Below the pieces are notes generated by a model that was not told where the DNA came from, did no database searches, and saw only the letters and a program-made list of their open reading frames with translations. A stretch of 48,308 bases of DNA from a virus, in the IMG/VR virus record IMGVR_UViG_3300030107_002730, positions 1 through 48,308 of that record, one strand, 5' to 3'. Positions 30,950-41,097 of this stretch are shown here, piece by piece. A program made the position numbers and the translations under genes. Position 1 is the stretch's first letter, and each line of letters starts with the position of its first letter.

Positions 30950-33247
30950 TTACGTACCGTCACCTATAGTTGCTGGCAAAGCAGTTACCTTCATAGTCAT
31001 ATCGCCATAATTAGCTAGTCCATCACCCCAATACAATCTTCCTCCTGCCGAATTTTCTTTTGTCATACAATACAATGTTTTAGATTGTCCTGCACTCCAG
31101 CTATGGTCCGAGCCATCTACTACCCATTTTTTTGTAATACAAACAGCATCACTCTCATCTACGTCCCATACATAGTTTTGATACCTAGCATCAAGAGTTG
31201 TTGCAGATGTATCTGTAGCTAGCCCTAAATTAAGAAGACCATCGCAAGTTGTACAATATGGTAAAAATACTTCTATCTCTATTTTATTACTTGGAGGTAC
31301 TACAAAAGTAACTCCTAAATAATGAGCCTCAGAACCATCTCCATGGTCATAGGTTTTAGTAATAACTGCAAAAGATGTAGTAGTTGCATAGAATTGAGAT
31401 GTACTGGCATAATCCATAGTGGTAAACCCCAATATCATTCCTGCATATGCGCTATTGGCAGCACTAAACTCAGTCCCTGCTTTTTTTGCTACAAAGTTCC
31501 CATTATGTGCATCTAATTCTACACTAGCTCCAGAGTCTACTACAAAGTCGCTTGCTATTATCTTATCGAGACTAGATATAGTTAAATCGCCACTTGAATA
31601 GGTTACATCAGATAAGTCATTTAGAGCCGAAGCTCCCGCTGAAACAGTCTGCCAACTGCAAGTACCATCCCCATCTTCTCTTAAAAACTTAGAACCACCA
31701 CCCTCTCCTGTACTAGCAAGTTCTGTACCTTCTAAATTACAAGTAATAGTTGAAGAATAGGCTCCTGATGTTGTATTTGTCTCAGAATCTATTGATATAC
31801 CAGTACCACCTGTTAAATCAACTCCAGTCATATCTCCATCACCAGTACCAGCTCCTATATAACTTCTTAAATTAGCTCCTGTAACATATTTCACGACACC
31901 AGAATCAGACATGAGAATCTTGTCCGTATCAGAGCCTACTTCACTTATATTGCTTATAGTTAGCCCACTACTACTTAGTGCTGCTAAATCAGCAGAAGCG
32001 TCCTTAAAGGCTATATCTCCGCCATCTGCATTTAATTCTATATCTCCATCAATATTTAATGTTAAATCAGAATCTGTAGTCCCATCACCATATGTAGCCA
32101 CAACTAAATCACCTGTATCTGCAACATTTATTGAAGCATAGTCATCAGAGTTGTATCGTAACATTAAGTGTGTGCCAGTTGTATCTATTCGCATTCCAGT
32201 ATTAGTATCTGCTCCAGTTACTGATAAGTCTATACCATAATTAATTTGAGTCCCCGAAGTCCCAGCAACAACATCTATATCCATTCCATAGTTGTTTACA
32301 GCACCAACCATAGTAGGAGAGTCGCTGTTTAAATCAATATTAAAACCTATGTTGTTCCCTGTCTGTCCGCTAGCAATAATGCCATCAACATCTAAATCAA
32401 GCGTATATGCTGATGTTGTGTGGTTTGTAGTATCATCAACGTCTAGTGTATGTGTAACCTTTTCCTCAACAAGCTCAAGTACATTAGTAGTACTATTAAA
32501 TTGAAGGTCCCCATCAGGCTGGATTGTTAGGGAAGCACCTGCGCCATCATCATCAGTTGTTGTCATTGTTGTGACCCCATTAGTAGATGTTGATATAGCG
32601 AACCCGTCTCCAGTATCCTCTTGTGATGCCAATACAAAAGCTGCCACAGCAGATGTAGGGAATTTTATTTGTGCATATGCTACATCGCTGGCATTTGTAA
32701 ATTTCACACCATCGGAACCAACATTGGTATGCATAGTAATATAACCATCTACATCTAGTGTTAAATGTGCAGCTGTTGCATCATCATCAATTGTTGTAAT
32801 CGTTGTAGCACCATGTGTTGTTGTTTCTACCTTAAATAAGTCTCCCTTGTCTGATTGAGAAAACAATGATAGCTTAGATATTGAACTTGCGCTTGAAATT
32901 TCTCCAATAGTAACAGCATTATCTCTAAATGAAGTCTCACCCCCATCTGCATCTAATATTATATCTCCAGCAACATCAAATGTCAACCCTCCAGAAGAAA
33001 CATCAATTTCATTATCTGTTAAGCTTAAATAGCCTTCAGAACCCACCTTTAATGGGCCTGTAACACGTAAATCGTTCCTAATAAGCTTAATTACCCTATC
33101 TGACTTAGTATTGGAGTATAATGCGGTACTATAGAGCTTATTTGCATGTTTTATAAACAGTCTTTTCTTGCCATGCGCATTACGAACAACAACTTGGTTT
33201 TCTTTCATTCCTTTTATTGGCAATCTTTGACTTGTATATCTTGACAT
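30950..33247 (-). CDS. Tail fibre (putative)
   Basis: 765 residues with many degenerate beta repeats, e.g. TTITTIDDDATAAHLTLDVDG and TTMTTTDDDGAGASLTIQPD, and GDIELNADGGDIAFKDASAD. Repetitive beta-helix-like composition is typical of receptor-binding fibres. The C-terminal 150 residues are non-repetitive and probably form the tip or lectin-like head. It overlaps the upstream hub gene by one base. Confidence 0.75.
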   Translation of the reverse strand: MSRYTSQRLPIKGMKENQVVVRNAHGKKRLFIKHANKLYSTALYSNTKSDRVIKLIRNDLRVTGPLKVGSEGYLSLTDNEIDVSSGGLTFDVAGDIILDADGGETSFRDNAVTIGEISSASSISKLSLFSQSDKGDLFKVETTTHGATTITTIDDDATAAHLTLDVDGYITMHTNVGSDGVKFTNASDVAYAQIKFPTSAVAAFVLASQEDTGDGFAISTSTNGVTTMTTTDDDGAGASLTIQPDGDLQFNSTTNVLELVEEKVTHTLDVDDTTNHTTSAYTLDLDVDGIIASGQTGNNIGFNIDLNSDSPTMVGAVNNYGMDIDVVAGTSGTQINYGIDLSVTGADTNTGMRIDTTGTHLMLRYNSDDYASINVADTGDLVVATYGDGTTDSDLTLNIDGDIELNADGGDIAFKDASADLAALSSSGLTISNISEVGSDTDKILMSDSGVVKYVTGANLRSYIGAGTGDGDMTGVDLTGGTGISIDSETNTTSGAYSSTITCNLEGTELASTGEGGGSKFLREDGDGTCSWQTVSAGASALNDLSDVTYSSGDLTISSLDKIIASDFVVDSGASVELDAHNGNFVAKKAGTEFSAANSAYAGMILGFTTMDYASTSQFYATTTSFAVITKTYDHGDGSEAHYLGVTFVVPPSNKIEIEVFLPYCTTCDGLLNLGLATDTSATTLDARYQNYVWDVDESDAVCITKKWVVDGSDHSWSAGQSKTLYCMTKENSAGGRLYWGDGLANYGDMTMKVTALPATIGDGT

Positions 33248-36200
33248 TACTTAATTTGTTTCCTTCTATATACAATTGCTATATCTGCTATTTCAAATCC
33301 TGGAGGGAAACCTCTGCCTCGTCCTCCTGGTTTTAGTCCTGTTCTTTCTGTCCACCCAGAAATCATTAACTGAAAACTATATATATTATCGGCAGCAGAC
33401 ATATCAGCAGGTTTTACTTCTGCTGTCACCCAGTCGTTATGGTTTTTCCCTAACAAGGTCGCTTCCCCAGCTGTTGCATTTTCTACTCCAGTCATCGGCA
33501 AAGCTCCATGATAATAATTTTGTCCATAATATCCAACTTTTTGGTCTGTAGTCAATGTTGTATCGCCTGCAGGGAATGTTCTTTGTCCATTTACGAAATA
33601 TGTAACTTTAGGCTTGTTTTCTTGTGAGCCACTATCGTTCCATAAAGCTGTAACATTTGGGTATCTATATGTTATATACACTTTGTATATCTTTTTGCGG
33701 ACACCAGGAAAGCCAAAATCTATATCTTTTGTAATAAGGCATCCCATTCCACGAGCAAGCGGGGAGCATTTATAGGGGCTGGGGTCCCACGCCATTATAT
33801 TTAAGAAATTTTCCTCACACAAATTATCATCATGATTACTGCTTAATTGATTCATTCCCATTGCAAATTTGCCATCTCTTGTTAATACAGGATTAGTTTT
33901 TGTATGTGCAAACCTTCCGAAACTATTATGATAAGTATAAGATTGGTCATCAACATAATCACTAGCCCCAGTCAAAATATAGTCTGGGATTACCTCTTTG
34001 TCTGGGTTTTTAAAACTCGTAAATAAATGTTTTGAGAAATTCCATGAAGCAGTTTTAAAATTATACATATATGCGTCATTTTTACCACCAAAAACATTTT
34101 CTTCTGAATTAGCGCCTTTAGCGTTACAACTAAAATCGGTCATATAATTTGTAGACCTTCCTATAATAAGAATGTCTTCAGCAGCATCATATCCTACGAA
34201 TGGACGAGATGCTTCTATTCCAACATCAATACTAGGAAGAAAAAATCCTTTCCAACCATGATGAATATAATCAACTGCGTTAATATCCCAATTAAAATCT
34301 GGATACGTAGTTACATCCTCTCCATCTATCGTCTCAGTCACTGAAGCTACATACCACCAAGAAGGGTGAGAATATCCATGTTCACTATTATACCACATCT
34401 CTGTATTATCTAAATCAAATTCTGTACTAGCATCATTTGGAAATGGAATATACTGATTACCTGTTGCTATTTTATTATTAATCAAATTCTCAATATTTCC
34501 ATCTCTAAATAAGAAGCACCCCTGTGCTGTTATCCATACTAATCCATTAGGTGTATGACATACTTGGCAAGGATGTGCAATCCCAAGGCCTGTAAATGTC
34601 TTATCTACAACAAGCATCTGATTCTCATCGTAATGCAAGGCATAGACATTCTTTCTCTTAAACTGAAGTAAATGCCCACCATATGAATCTAAATGTACTA
34701 TTTTATCCCCATCGCCAGTAGCAATATTTTCCCAATGAAATCCATCAAATGGCATTTTATCGTATTGCCCTTCTGGGGATGCTATCACTGTATCTTCCCG
34801 CTCAACACCATCTGGAGTAGTCACGTTACCATAAAAGACTCTATTTTTATATAATGCTGCAGTTTTCCAATGGCCCCAAAATTTAATATTTTCTTCTTGT
34901 AATCCTATGCCATTGTATTCATCGTCACTAGGCACAACAGGCACTTGTGAAAAAGAATTATAATTAATATCTGTACTTACCCAGCTTCCTGAAGAATTAT
35001 GCCCATTATTGTCCTCATATGTAAGTGGGGGAAGCCCTGTTATCTCCCAAAGAGCAGACCTATATGTTATTGTACCATTCTCTGAGTCCGCAAAAGCTGT
35101 AAGTTTTTGAGAAGATTGGAACTCTCCTACGAGAGATTGACATGCAAATGTGTTTAGCATCCCAGTAGTTAAATCTACCTCTGCAAAATTATGCCAAGAT
35201 TCAGTCCCAACATCTCGTATATAATATCTATATTTAGATATACGCTCTGAGTCTAAATATGGCCATCCTAATAAGTGTATGCAAAACCTCATTGGCCCAG
35301 TTGGATTATCTTGCCCATTATTCCAATCGTTTGTATTGATTCGTACTTTTTCAAAAAAGACTTGATTACTTCCCTGGTCAACCATGCGTGTACCTAAAAC
35401 TATATTTGTTTCTTGACCATCGTGATATACAGCGCTTATACCAAATTCCCATATTCCAACAAGCTCAGGAGCATCTACTGAATAATCTACTAAGTTTCCT
35501 TGCCATACTGATAAAGTAGACTTTGTTCGTGTAGGGTAATCTTGAAGCTCAGAAAATATATTGTTTGGTTGTTGATGAAACGTATTGGAAAAAGAGCCTT
35601 CTGATGTTGTACCTATAAGCCCTGAAGATGGAGTTCCATGCACAGTGCCACCATCTTCAATAGGGGCATTTGAAGTCTGTCCTATATTAACATGGAATGT
35701 TGTGCTTGCTTGGCCTCCATCCACTCCAGAATATGAATATACACGAGGTCGAAGTATTGGGGCCGCTTCTCCTGTAAAAAAAGCGTTTCTTTTTACAAAC
35801 GAACCATCTAAGTCTCCAAAAACCCCATCATAAGTATGATTTTCTGGTTGACTATCATCGGAATGTTGAGGCGTAATATCAAATTGATACCCTTGTATTG
35901 CACTCCAATTGTGAACAGGATTAAAGCTAGTTAAGACTCCATCATGCCTCATTGCACCAATATAATGAGTATGCCCTTGTCCATATCTTGAGAGTGTTGT
36001 TGGTTTAGCATTTATGTATCTGACAAGACCGCCTTGCTGAAAAAATCTGACTGCGCCTAATTCCCGATTGACATCTCCAAGCCTATCTGTCTCACCGTCA
36101 TTCCATCGTCCATCTAATGCTCCTGTATATAGCCCAACGGGCCCACTTGTATAATCAATTCCATCCACAGTAGTATCATTAGACACTATACTCCTATAAT

Positions 36201-36726
36201 AATATATACCTTTAATACCATCATAAATCAATTTATTCGTACTTTGATGCCAACCTATATTATTAGCTGTTTGAGTACCATCATCATTATGTACAATATT
36301 TATTAACCGCAAATAACCTTTATTATGGATTAAAAAGTATTCAACCCCTTTATCCTTAAATGAAGAATCGACTGTAGCCCAGTCAGCAGGGTCTAAAGTA
36401 TTTAAATCATAATCTTCTACAAAGTAAAATAATCCACCTCCACCTAAGTCATTTGTCTCATCGTGCTCAATAAACATGTTTGTATTGTCTGTTACAACTG
36501 ACGCTGTTGGAATTAAAACATTTTGACTTCCAGATTCTCCAACAACTGTTGTATACGCTTTAGTTACGCTATAATAATCTAACCCCCCATGAACTTTCAG
36601 CTTTCCTGCGCTCGACGCTGTCAAACCAGACATTTCAACACTGTACGTATCTTCTATGTCTCTAGGGTCACCTGAGCTATTAATCCCTGACTGAAAGTTA
36701 GTTATTTTATATATATCTTTTGACAC
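33247..36726 (-). CDS. Large beta-rich tail hub protein
   Basis: 1159 residues. The start NFQSGINSSGDPRDIEDTYS and the segment GLVWITAQGCFLFRDGNIEN resemble beta-propeller tail/stabilisation proteins of short-tailed phages (P22 gp10-like). It contains many aromatic and Asp/Asn-rich loops and no coiled coil. It likely closes the neck or forms the tail hub to which the fibre attaches. The gp10 link is inferred from pattern, not proven. Confidence 0.68.
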   Translation of the reverse strand: MSKDIYKITNFQSGINSSGDPRDIEDTYSVEMSGLTASSAGKLKVHGGLDYYSVTKAYTTVVGESGSQNVLIPTASVVTDNTNMFIEHDETNDLGGGGLFYFVEDYDLNTLDPADWATVDSSFKDKGVEYFLIHNKGYLRLINIVHNDDGTQTANNIGWHQSTNKLIYDGIKGIYYYRSIVSNDTTVDGIDYTSGPVGLYTGALDGRWNDGETDRLGDVNRELGAVRFFQQGGLVRYINAKPTTLSRYGQGHTHYIGAMRHDGVLTSFNPVHNWSAIQGYQFDITPQHSDDSQPENHTYDGVFGDLDGSFVKRNAFFTGEAAPILRPRVYSYSGVDGGQASTTFHVNIGQTSNAPIEDGGTVHGTPSSGLIGTTSEGSFSNTFHQQPNNIFSELQDYPTRTKSTLSVWQGNLVDYSVDAPELVGIWEFGISAVYHDGQETNIVLGTRMVDQGSNQVFFEKVRINTNDWNNGQDNPTGPMRFCIHLLGWPYLDSERISKYRYYIRDVGTESWHNFAEVDLTTGMLNTFACQSLVGEFQSSQKLTAFADSENGTITYRSALWEITGLPPLTYEDNNGHNSSGSWVSTDINYNSFSQVPVVPSDDEYNGIGLQEENIKFWGHWKTAALYKNRVFYGNVTTPDGVEREDTVIASPEGQYDKMPFDGFHWENIATGDGDKIVHLDSYGGHLLQFKRKNVYALHYDENQMLVVDKTFTGLGIAHPCQVCHTPNGLVWITAQGCFLFRDGNIENLINNKIATGNQYIPFPNDASTEFDLDNTEMWYNSEHGYSHPSWWYVASVTETIDGEDVTTYPDFNWDINAVDYIHHGWKGFFLPSIDVGIEASRPFVGYDAAEDILIIGRSTNYMTDFSCNAKGANSEENVFGGKNDAYMYNFKTASWNFSKHLFTSFKNPDKEVIPDYILTGASDYVDDQSYTYHNSFGRFAHTKTNPVLTRDGKFAMGMNQLSSNHDDNLCEENFLNIMAWDPSPYKCSPLARGMGCLITKDIDFGFPGVRKKIYKVYITYRYPNVTALWNDSGSQENKPKVTYFVNGQRTFPAGDTTLTTDQKVGYYGQNYYHGALPMTGVENATAGEATLLGKNHNDWVTAEVKPADMSAADNIYSFQLMISGWTERTGLKPGGRGRGFPPGFEIADIAIVYRRKQIK

Positions 36727-36735
36727 TATCTATTC

Positions 36736-38379
36736 CTATCTTAGAGACCTAGGCCTGCCAACTTTTTCACCACGTAGCGGGTTAGTATCCTGAGCAAATC
36801 CTCCCTGCTCATCTGGTTCACCTGCGATAAACTCAATTGTGTTATCAGTAAAGTTATCATCAAGCAGTAATACATGTATTTTAGCATCTCTATACTGACT
36901 TGTGCTTCTTGCGTATATAGTTGCAATACTATTGTCTCTAGTACCTGTCTCATAGCCTGATAAAGCTGAGTTGTATGAAAGCGCTACTTCAAAATTAGAA
37001 TTAGCTGGGCATCCTGTAAACTTACACGCCCCCGTCTCGTAATTTATAACTCCTGTACCTCCAAGCTGTCTTGATAGATTTCCTCTACCATCATCCATTA
37101 ATAACGCTGATAAATCCTCGTCACCAGGTATTTGAGCAGCTGTTGCGCTGTGATTTCCCACTGCTGGGAATATACCAGAGCCAAACAGTGCTGTTCCTGA
37201 GCCTGGGACTGTAACTGCCAACGCTCCATCGCTTTTAGCAGAACGTGCTGTATATACTATATCTCCACCCGATATACCAACACTTACATCTAAATTATTG
37301 GCATCTATTTGTGCTTGCATTTTATCAAGTATCCCCTTACCTGCGGGATTGCCTGTACCTAGCGTTAATACTTTTGCATCAGTAGTAATAGTCATAAGAG
37401 AGGATGCAGAGCCATTTACAGTCAGTTTAAACGTGTATGCTGTAGATGCTGCTAGCTGACTATTTGTATTTGAACTTACATCAAACAGTTGAGTCCTTAC
37501 AAAAGGATTACTATAGAACTTAATTGCAACAGAACCTGGCACTATACCGCTAGGGTTAGTCCCTGAAGCTGCGCTCCTTCCATAGCCAAAGAAACTTGAT
37601 GCATAGTATTCACCACCATCATTAGTCATTACAGTTGTATCATCTTTAAGGAAATACAAGCTCACATTGGTAGTTCCTGAGTGCGATGCTGCAGATGTGC
37701 CAAACATTCCTCGAACAATTGTTGCTTCTGTTGAGCTATTAATAGATGTTATTTGCACTATTTCATCTTCTATTTTAAGCAAATCATACTTTTTAAATGC
37801 ATTATTTGTATTAGCAGGGGTTGATAACACTAAACTACTATCTGACATAGTTCCAGAATCTAACTGCGTATCTGTTACAGCGTCAATAGCTCCCGCAAAA
37901 GGCTGAGTTATACCAGTAGTCACAGGGGCTGTAAAACTACGTGTTAACTTATTTCCTGACGATTGTGGGGCAGATAATGCATTCCATGGGTCTGCATTTC
38001 CAGTATTAGCATGATACAAGAACAATCTTGAACTTGGTAATACGGTAAAATCTCCAGGCTTTAACAACATAACAATCTTAGAATTGTATGGGTCTGAGCC
38101 ACGCACTGCATCTGAACTTGCATCGAATGCTCGTACAAGTATTTGAATTTCAGCTGTCTGTGAACCTTTATTGGATAAGACTATTTGATTTGCCTTATTC
38201 CATACTTTAGAACCAGCTGGGTCTATAGTTACAAGTTCGTTTAGCGCATCTGCATTATCTACAGTAAATGTTGTATCAAATACTTTCTGCGCAGTATTGG
38301 AAACTCCATAACTATGTGCCTGCTGCTTCCCATATACACTTCCGTCTACACTAAGACTTGCTCTTAATTTTGTTGCCAT
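36736..38379 (-). CDS. Tail/virion protein, paralogue 2
   Basis: 547 residues, paralogous to 28195-29715, with blocks EIVQITSI, ATIVRGMFGTSAASHS, MDDGRGN and YARSTSQYRDAKIHVLLLD. Its N-terminal 150 residues are longer and more regular. It is the first tail gene after the holin cassette. No catalytic motif. Probably a structural ring, spike or collar protein. Confidence 0.75.
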   Translation of the reverse strand: MATKLRASLSVDGSVYGKQQAHSYGVSNTAQKVFDTTFTVDNADALNELVTIDPAGSKVWNKANQIVLSNKGSQTAEIQILVRAFDASSDAVRGSDPYNSKIVMLLKPGDFTVLPSSRLFLYHANTGNADPWNALSAPQSSGNKLTRSFTAPVTTGITQPFAGAIDAVTDTQLDSGTMSDSSLVLSTPANTNNAFKKYDLLKIEDEIVQITSINSSTEATIVRGMFGTSAASHSGTTNVSLYFLKDDTTVMTNDGGEYYASSFFGYGRSAASGTNPSGIVPGSVAIKFYSNPFVRTQLFDVSSNTNSQLAASTAYTFKLTVNGSASSLMTITTDAKVLTLGTGNPAGKGILDKMQAQIDANNLDVSVGISGGDIVYTARSAKSDGALAVTVPGSGTALFGSGIFPAVGNHSATAAQIPGDEDLSALLMDDGRGNLSRQLGGTGVINYETGACKFTGCPANSNFEVALSYNSALSGYETGTRDNSIATIYARSTSQYRDAKIHVLLLDDNFTDNTIEFIAGEPDEQGGFAQDTNPLRGEKVGRPRSLR

Positions 38380-38404
38380 TTGTCCGCCCCTTTAATATTG
38401 CATT

Positions 38405-38614
38405 TTATAATTTTTCTTTCATAACCGATTTAACTACATCTTCTATTGAATCATAGACAGCATTTAGCACTTTTGCTTCTGTTTTCTCAGAAATAAAAGG
38501 TATATCTACATTCTCATTGAGCTTTGCTACTATCTTTTCTTGAAGCTCGTCATCAAATATTTTATCTATAATTTCATCTTTGTGCTCATTTAACATGTTC
38601 TTTAAAAAACTCAT
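38405..38614 (-). CDS. Small helical protein of holin cassette
   Basis: 69 residues, amphipathic helices (MSFLKNMLNEHKDEIIDKIF...), no clear membrane segment. It overlaps the next gene upstream by one base. Possibly an antiholin or structural partner; no motif supports either. Confidence 0.62.
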   Translation of the reverse strand: MSFLKNMLNEHKDEIIDKIFDDELQEKIVAKLNENVDIPFISEKTEAKVLNAVYDSIEDVVKSVMKEKL

Positions 38615-38826
38615 TATTTCTCCTTTATCTTGTTTTTACATTCTTCACATACTACAAAATCTCTTGGAGTATGAGCTTTTTCTTCAAGAACCTTTACTTT
38701 CTCTTCAAGTTTATCACATCTATCATCTAGCTCGTTCTGGTCAAATACATAGCTTACAACTTTATCAAGCTTAAATTGCTTCTGTATAACCTTTATTACT
38801 CCTTTTACTACAAAACCTTCTATCAT
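38614..38826 (-). CDS. Small coiled-coil protein with CxxC
   Basis: 70 residues. ELDDRCDKLEEKVKVLEEKA (about 32-51) is a coiled coil, followed by VCEECKNK. It starts in an ATGA overlap with the holin-like gene, so expression is coupled. Function unknown. Confidence 0.62.
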   Translation of the reverse strand: MIEGFVVKGVIKVIQKQFKLDKVVSYVFDQNELDDRCDKLEEKVKVLEEKAHTPRDFVVCEECKNKIKEK

Positions 38827-38969
38827 TTCAGCTCTTTTTTAATCTTTATCCCTAAGTATACAAGTGTTGCCATTCCTACAAGAACACTAATAATATCTGG
38901 TAGCGCATTCCACATAGATAGCCAAAAGCCTCCCATTCCTGCTGCTGTTACCTTTACAGTGTCTATCAC
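38823..38969 (-). CDS. 48-residue holin-like membrane protein, GTG start
   Basis: Starts at GTG 38969 with GGAGG five bases upstream and a GTGA overlap with the preceding stop. The protein (MIDTVKVTAAGMGGFWLSMW..., GTG read as Met) has one or two hydrophobic stretches (ALPDIISVLVGMATLVYLGI) and a basic tail IKIKKELK, a common small-holin layout. It could permeabilise the membrane to release the M15 endolysin. Confidence 0.6.
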   Translation of the reverse strand: MIDTVKVTAAGMGGFWLSMWNALPDIISVLVGMATLVYLGIKIKKELK

Positions 38970-39247
38970 TCTTCCTCCTTTTTAATCCTTAACCTGTTAC
39001 CTGTTAATCTTTGCATTATATCTTCAATTCCTTCAATATATCCTTTTATCTGTTTAATATCAAGCTGAGTAATCTTTTGCTGGTCAATCAGCTTAACTAT
39101 TATAGCTTCTAACCTGCCAAAGCTCTCATCCAATTCCTCCATTAACTCTTTCTGGATAAACTGGTTTTGCTTCCATATAAAGTACCCAAATGCACATGCA
39201 ACACTGAGAGGTATCCCAAATTGCTCTAAAAATTGTATTGGGTCCAT
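38966..39247 (-). CDS. Membrane-anchored coiled-coil protein (holin-like)
   Basis: 93 residues. One N-terminal membrane helix (GIPLSVACAFGYFIW, about 11-25) is followed by long charged helices. This is the layout of BhlA-type holins and of some spanin-like proteins. It lies directly before the 48-residue membrane protein. Either could be the lysis timer; the pair may be holin and antiholin. Confidence 0.62.
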   Translation of the reverse strand: MDPIQFLEQFGIPLSVACAFGYFIWKQNQFIQKELMEELDESFGRLEAIIVKLIDQQKITQLDIKQIKGYIEGIEDIMQRLTGNRLRIKKEEE

Positions 39248-40035
39248 TACTTCGTCCCATCTATTAGCTCACCCCATAAAGAGGTCTTCCCGTTAATAAT
39301 CTGTATAACATGTACTGTAAATCTTCCTCTTTCATAATAATCTACTATTGCAAATGCATGACTCCAATTATGCTGTCTATTCCCAAGCCAATCATTTTTA
39401 TCAGGAGACATGTCCTTTAAGCACCCTAACGACCATGCTGACTTCTGCCCATCCATATGAGTCATTGAAGACTGCTGAATGTCGTGGTGATGCCCATACA
39501 TCAAATTAACCCCAAGTCGGATAAGATGATTTCGTGTATGATGAATCCCAGCGAAATGGTGTCCATGATATAGATGGAGTTTCCCAATTTTGAGGAATTT
39601 CCCCATTGCATGATACTTGTAGTTTCTTTCTTTTAGTTTTACGCATTCTTTAAACCTATATTGTTTTAAGTACGGATGTTCTTCTACAAACTGATTCAAC
39701 CAATCATCATGGTTGCCTTCGCACATATGCTTCTCTTTGCAGTTTACTTTATCTAATGCCTCATCTATTATATCCATTCCATTATTGACATCTATTATTT
39801 CTTTGTCAATGTATGGCAACTGATACTCTAATGCTGGCCTTTTTTTTCTTTTCCATTGCCAATGAGAAGCGCTGTGCCATTCTCCTACATCGCCAAGGTC
39901 TACATACCCTGTCGGTTTTACTATTTCAATCGCTTTTACTAAGCAATTTATTGCCGCTACATCGTGAAGCGGAAAATGTTTATCAGGTGTGACTATATAG
40001 CGTTTTACAACGCCTTTGTCTTTTTTTCTAGGCAT
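39247..40035 (-). CDS. Calcineurin-like metallophosphoesterase
   Basis: 262 residues with the full motif set: D18 and H20 (TPDKHFP), D46/GD (YVDLGDVGEW), GNHD (107-110, CEGNHDDW), HGHH (157-160) and YGHHHD (180-185). Such enzymes hydrolyse phosphodiesters or phosphomonoesters with two metal ions. It overlaps the holin-like gene and lies among late genes, unusual for DNA metabolism. It may act on nucleotides, cyclic signals or virion components. Confidence 0.87.
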   Translation of the reverse strand: MPRKKDKGVVKRYIVTPDKHFPLHDVAAINCLVKAIEIVKPTGYVDLGDVGEWHSASHWQWKRKKRPALEYQLPYIDKEIIDVNNGMDIIDEALDKVNCKEKHMCEGNHDDWLNQFVEEHPYLKQYRFKECVKLKERNYKYHAMGKFLKIGKLHLYHGHHFAGIHHTRNHLIRLGVNLMYGHHHDIQQSSMTHMDGQKSAWSLGCLKDMSPDKNDWLGNRQHNWSHAFAIVDYYERGRFTVHVIQIINGKTSLWGELIDGTK

Positions 40036-40042
40036 ATATATG

Positions 40043-40237
40043 CTATTCTTCCGCCTGATTATTACAAAGTTGCTCTAGCACTTGTATTGCGCCATGAGCC
40101 ATTAATGCTAACTCAGAGTGGTATTTTGCCTTCTCTTTATGTTCAGCATGTTGTACCCGTATATTCTCAAGAGCTTCCTCTATGGTCATATCTGGGTTTT
40201 CTAGCTTATCTTGTATTTCTTTATAATCTTTTTCCAT
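40043..40237 (-). CDS. Small helical protein, unknown
   Basis: 64 residues, acidic, helical throughout (MEKDYKEIQDKLENPDMTIE...). It shares a one-base overlap with the upstream gene. No recognised family; probably a minor virion or chaperone protein by position. Confidence 0.62.
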   Translation of the reverse strand: MEKDYKEIQDKLENPDMTIEEALENIRVQHAEHKEKAKYHSELALMAHGAIQVLEQLCNNQAEE

Positions 40238-40695
40238 TATACGCTCGCTACAAAAACTTCAACATCAACTGCGGCTGTATTTGCCTGTGCTTCAACACTA
40301 ACTATGTCTCCATTAGGAAGTCCAGCAGCACCATCTTCAGTTGCGTTCATAGAGCCTACATGACTATGTAATATGAAAGATTGGCCTGCATATAGCCTAT
40401 ATACAAACTCATCAGCATTTTCATTTGTCATTCGCAAGTCTATGAAGTTAGAAGCGTCTAAGTTGGTAACTCGTGCAAATTTAACATTATCCTTATCAAA
40501 TACGCTTCCTTGTACTACAGATGCATGGCAAGTATATAGAGTGACTTCAGAGGTAGGAACTGATATAATTCTTTTAAATATATCATTAATATCTGATATT
40601 CTCAGTACATTCTTAGAGTCTTGCCTTGTCCCATTTAAAGTTATTTCTTCTTTAACCGTTACTTTAAGTGTTGCGTTTTTTACTGTTGTTGCCAT
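40237..40695 (-). CDS. Small structural protein, unknown
   Basis: 152 residues, beta-rich (ATLKVTVKEEITLNGTRQ; VYRLYAGQSFILHSHVG). The composition fits a virion protein rather than an enzyme. It lies between connector and phosphoesterase genes. Not recognised more precisely. Confidence 0.7.
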   Translation of the reverse strand: MATTVKNATLKVTVKEEITLNGTRQDSKNVLRISDINDIFKRIISVPTSEVTLYTCHASVVQGSVFDKDNVKFARVTNLDASNFIDLRMTNENADEFVYRLYAGQSFILHSHVGSMNATEDGAAGLPNGDIVSVEAQANTAAVDVEVFVASV

Positions 40696-40704
40696 CTATA
40701 CTCC

Positions 40705-41097
40705 TTATAATCTTGGGACTGAAAGAGACCTAATACCTGATTTCCTTGACGGATACTCTCTCATCATTTTTGTAAATCTTGCTCTATAATATTGTGCTTG
40801 CTGTAAATCTCCTTGGTCTTCTAACATGCGAGACTTTACATAGTCAAGAAGGCAAGAGTGCATACCACTATCAAGCCCTACATCTTTAAATAAATCATCT
40901 TCTAAGTTCTTTGCCTCATTATATTTAGAATGATAGTGTATGCGTATACCATCTGCTTTTGTAGAGTCTGAATACGTATCATACTTCTCTTTAGTCTTTT
41001 CTGTAGAATCTGATGTTGTTTTTTGACATACGATAGCAATATTCTTATCATCGTTATACCATGCAAAATAATCGTTAGGATAATCTCTTTTAGCCAT
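40705..41097 (-). CDS. Neck/head-completion type protein
   Basis: 130 residues. GIRIHYHSKYNEAKNLEDDL and the segment MLEDQGDLQQAQYYRARFTK with SRKSGIRSLSVPRL look like a conserved neck protein seen in aquatic phages. One-base overlap with the adaptor gene. Function inferred from position between connector and tail genes. Confidence 0.62.
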   Translation of the reverse strand: MAKRDYPNDYFAWYNDDKNIAIVCQKTTSDSTEKTKEKYDTYSDSTKADGIRIHYHSKYNEAKNLEDDLFKDVGLDSGMHSCLLDYVKSRMLEDQGDLQQAQYYRARFTKMMREYPSRKSGIRSLSVPRL

